The notes beneath the pieces are model-generated. The model was not told where the DNA came from, did not search any database, and saw only the letters and a program-made list of their open reading frames with translations. A stretch of 64,000 nucleotides of DNA. Origin: Flammeovirga kamogawensis (lineage in GTDB: Bacteria; Bacteroidota; Bacteroidia; Cytophagales; Flammeovirgaceae). Position numbers and translations under genes: made by a program. The stretch is taken from assembly GCF_018736065.1 (NCBI RefSeq), contig NZ_CP076128.1:4341001-4405000 (forward strand). The letters are read 5' to 3'. Shown here piece by piece: positions 62,079 through 64,000 of this stretch (positions are counted from its first letter, which is position 1; each line of letters starts with the position of its first letter).

Positions 62079-62122
62079 TCGCATCACTCTACTTTTAATA
62101 CAGTCATATGAAAATGCAAAAA

Positions 62123-62136
62123 CTGATTTATATCAG
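62123..62136. promoter_or_regulatory. FNR/Crp-type operator
   Basis: CTGAT-TTAT-ATCAG, a perfect inverted repeat with the four-base spacing of the FNR box TTGAT-N4-ATCAA. It is 21 bases before the FNR-like gene and about 65 bases upstream of the predicted globin-operon start, a class I activator position. Confidence 0.55.
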
Positions 62137-62156
62137 AAATTAGAGTAAAGGAACGT

Positions 62157-62864
62157 ATGAAATTAAAAAGACCTGATTGCGAAACTTGTCCGGTAAGAAC
62201 ACTTTCTATTTTTGAATGTGTAGATAAAGTACATCTTTCAGAAATTAGTAGAACTAAAGGGTTTTCTGCTTATAAAAAAGGAGAAGTAATTTTTAGAGAG
62301 GGGCAACCTGCACTAGGTATTTATATTTTACATAGCGGAAGCGTTAAAATAACAAAGACCGGGGTTATGGGAAGAGAGCAAATTGTAACTTTTGCTAAAG
62401 TAGGAGAGATTATGGGGTATCAACCTATGTTCCTTGAAGAAGAATATGATATTTCTGCTGTTACCTTAGAGTCTTCTACAATTTGTTTTATTCATCGAGA
62501 TAAAATTTTTAAACTAATTGAAGAGGATAAAGATTTTGCCTATAAATTTATTAAAACTGCTTTAGAGACCACAAAAAAAGTGACTGAAATTGTTTCTTCA
62601 CTTTCTCAAAAAACAGTGAGAAGTAGAGTAGCTGAATCTATTTTAATTATAAATCAAGAGTTTGGAGAAGATGATAATGGCTTTATACAAACGTCTTTAA
62701 GTAGAGAGGACTTGTCTGCAATGATTGGAACTTCGTCTGAGTCTTACATTCGAACATTGAAGGAGTTTAAAGACGATGGGTTAATTTCTACAAAAGGGAA
62801 ATTAATTAAAATAGAAAAACTAGGAGAATTAACACAAATTGCAGAGATATACAATTACCTTTAA
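62157..62864 (+). CDS. FNR-like regulator with candidate Fe-S cysteines
   Basis: 235 residues. The N-terminus has cysteines at 8, 11 and 21 (PDCETCPVRTLSIFECV), and a further Cys at 110 lies where FNR has its fourth cluster ligand. The sensor domain spans about 30-150 (YKKGEVIFREGQPALGIYILHSGSVKI). The helix-turn-helix is LSREDLSAMIGTSSESYIRTLKEFKDDGLI, with the ESYIR recognition pattern. It is likely an oxygen or NO sensor controlling itself and the divergent globin operon through the box at 62123-62136. Cluster binding is inferred from cysteine spacing only. Confidence 0.88.
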   Translation: MKLKRPDCETCPVRTLSIFECVDKVHLSEISRTKGFSAYKKGEVIFREGQPALGIYILHSGSVKITKTGVMGREQIVTFAKVGEIMGYQPMFLEEEYDISAVTLESSTICFIHRDKIFKLIEEDKDFAYKFIKTALETTKKVTEIVSSLSQKTVRSRVAESILIINQEFGEDDNGFIQTSLSREDLSAMIGTSSESYIRTLKEFKDDGLISTKGKLIKIEKLGELTQIAEIYNYL

Positions 62865-63000
62865 GCTAGTAGAAATATCATAAATAATTAAAAATCAATA
62901 TGTTTTGTTTTTAATATTTCTAAATTTTTTTATCGAATTGATCTAATCTAGTGTTTAGTATTAAGTATACTGTACTTACTAAAACGATTAACTATATTTT

Positions 63001-64000
63001 ATGTCTAATTTTTATTCAAAATACCTTTTAACTTTTTGTTTCATCCTATTATCACAATTTGTGTTTGCTCAAAATTGGATGAAAGAAGGGTATGCATTTA
63101 TTCAACAAGGAGAAGTTGACAAAGCTATTAATGCTTTTTCTAAAGAAATAGATTTTGACTTATTAAACGATGCCGCATATTTAGAAAGGGCTCGTATGTA
63201 TATTCAAAAGAATGATCTAGACGCTGCATTGTCAGATATTGATCAAGCACTTGTAATTAATGCAGTTAAACCATTAGGCTATTATTTAAAAGGATATATC
63301 TATTTAAATAAAAATGATAATAAAGAAGCTATCAGATGGTTTACTGAAGCTATTAATCAAGATAATGAATACATTACTGCTTATGTTTTTAGAGCAGAGG
63401 CGGAGAGTAACCTTAATCAATTAGATAAAGCTCTTACGGACTATACTAAAGTTATACAGTTGGCTCCTACTGCAGCTATGTATTACCACCGAAGAGGTGT
63501 GATTTATAAACAAACTCGAAACTATAATCTTGCTTTATTAGATTTTAAAAAGGCACTCGAAATAGACGGTAGAATTATTGATGCATATATTGATCAGGCT
63601 GAAATTTTTACTCATACGCAACAATATGATTCTGCTTTGGTAATGATTAATAAAGGTTTTGAATTAGAACAAGATAACATTAAACTATTAAGTTTAGCTG
63701 GAGATTGTTACAAACAAACATTAAAATTTGATTTAGCAATGGCTGCATACGATAGAGCAATTTTGTATAACCCTAGTTATGCATATGCTTATTGTAGACG
63801 TGGCGAGTTGTATGCTAAGATGAATAAAGTAAACGAAGCAAGAACAGACTTTAATACTGCAATTCAGTATGCACCTAATTACGGTTACGCTTTTTACAAT
63901 AGAGGCGTACTTAGTGCTAAAGAGAAAAAGTATGTTGCTTCAATTGAGGATTATGATAGTGCTCTGGTACATTTTCCTAATTATTACGCTGCGTTAATTG
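63001..64000 (+). CDS. secreted TPR protein (3' end cut by window edge)
   Basis: The frame opens at ATG 63001 and is still open at 64000, giving at least 333 residues. A signal peptide (FCFILLSQFVFAQ) is followed by at least seven tetratricopeptide repeats of the TPR_1 type, such as GYAFIQQGEVDKAINAFSKE, GYYLKGYIYLNKNDNKEAIRW, YYHRRGVIYKQTRNYNLALLDF and AYCRRGELYAKMNKVNEARTDF. It is probably a periplasmic or surface protein-protein scaffold. What lies beyond the repeats is outside the window. Confidence 0.85.
   Translation, partial: MSNFYSKYLLTFCFILLSQFVFAQNWMKEGYAFIQQGEVDKAINAFSKEIDFDLLNDAAYLERARMYIQKNDLDAALSDIDQALVINAVKPLGYYLKGYIYLNKNDNKEAIRWFTEAINQDNEYITAYVFRAEAESNLNQLDKALTDYTKVIQLAPTAAMYYHRRGVIYKQTRNYNLALLDFKKALEIDGRIIDAYIDQAEIFTHTQQYDSALVMINKGFELEQDNIKLLSLAGDCYKQTLKFDLAMAAYDRAILYNPSYAYAYCRRGELYAKMNKVNEARTDFNTAIQYAPNYGYAFYNRGVLSAKEKKYVASIEDYDSALVHFPNYYAALI

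Noticed and set aside
1-64000. tRNA genes, rRNA, CRISPR arrays, insertion sequences or prophage
   Set aside because: No T-loop-like GTTCGAATC motifs in a cloverleaf context, no regularly spaced repeats and no transposase or integrase reading frame were seen by eye. A dedicated scan (tRNAscan, Infernal) could still find a small RNA.

Overview
The window looks like chromosomal DNA of a low-GC (roughly one third G+C by eye) member of the Bacteroidota, most likely a marine Cytophagales of the Flammeovirgaceae type. Evidence: repeated matches to the Bacteroidota -7 promoter box TAnnTTTG, a TonB-dependent receptor with a carboxypeptidase-regulatory N-terminal domain, a DUF4251 protein, the three-gene sdhCAB layout with a five-helix cytochrome b, a SusA-like amylase, a secreted TPR-CHAT protein, and many small exported proteins and lipoproteins. 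The genus is an inference. I saw no rRNA, tRNA, CRISPR array, insertion sequence, phage or integrase gene; this is mostly stable core chromosome with short accessory stretches.

Layout. 1-2074 (minus): a truncated HtrA/Do protease, then pdxJ translationally coupled to a degenerate DeoC-like protein. 2333-5636 (plus): YqeY-like protein, CvpA-like membrane protein, PabA/TrpG amidotransferase, and a large helical unknown. 5716-9167 (minus): single-domain response regulator, ALDH7-type aldehyde dehydrogenase, prfB. 9416-12868 (plus): periplasmic folding cluster (SurA-like lipoprotein, SurA) and a MoxR ATPase. 12987-16629: sulfatase-modifying-factor-like protein, small membrane protein, Na+-coupled symporter, ispE. 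16990-20522: sdhCAB. 20614-25891: acetyltransferase, PEBP protein, AraC regulator, outer-membrane barrel, TM2 protein, and an AlaDH/carboxyethylornithine-synthase-like dehydrogenase bracketed by two nearly identical terminators. 26032-29841: divergent TonB receptor and nucleotide pyrophosphatase-like lipoprotein, with a perfect 24-bp DtxR/MntR-like palindrome between them. 29902-34639 (minus): MacB-type export operon (adaptor, permease, TolC, lipoprotein) without an ATPase gene. 34890-36320: asnS behind a leader hairpin.

36378-38952 is the most unusual stretch: three paralogous small exported proteins of a family I do not recognise, with a stand-alone TfoX N-terminal-domain gene and a small lipoprotein. 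39085-42849: acetyltransferase, YheT-like hydrolase and small membrane protein operon, then a periplasmic GH13 amylase. 43015-48430: lipoprotein, inositol monophosphatase, DUF4251 protein, bifunctional penicillin-binding protein, and a cold-shock-domain protein with a charged N-terminal extension. 48546-53747: DUF1697 protein, a membrane-anchored repeat protein, MarR plus NADPH-FMN reductase, DoxX-like membrane protein, Crp/Fnr regulator divergent from an MdaB-like quinone reductase. 53845-59588 (minus): aspartate aminotransferase and the 1416-residue TPR-CHAT protein. 59867-64000: NrtR-like regulator with a destroyed Nudix box, SanA-like protein, a truncated-haemoglobin operon divergent from an FNR-like regulator carrying four candidate cluster cysteines, and the start of a secreted TPR protein that runs off the window.

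No finished novel defence or mobile system is visible. The best leads for undescribed biology are the paralog trio at 36-38 kb, the inactive DeoC-like partner of pdxJ, the globin/FNR divergon, the asnS leader hairpin and the membrane-anchored repeat protein at 49-51 kb.
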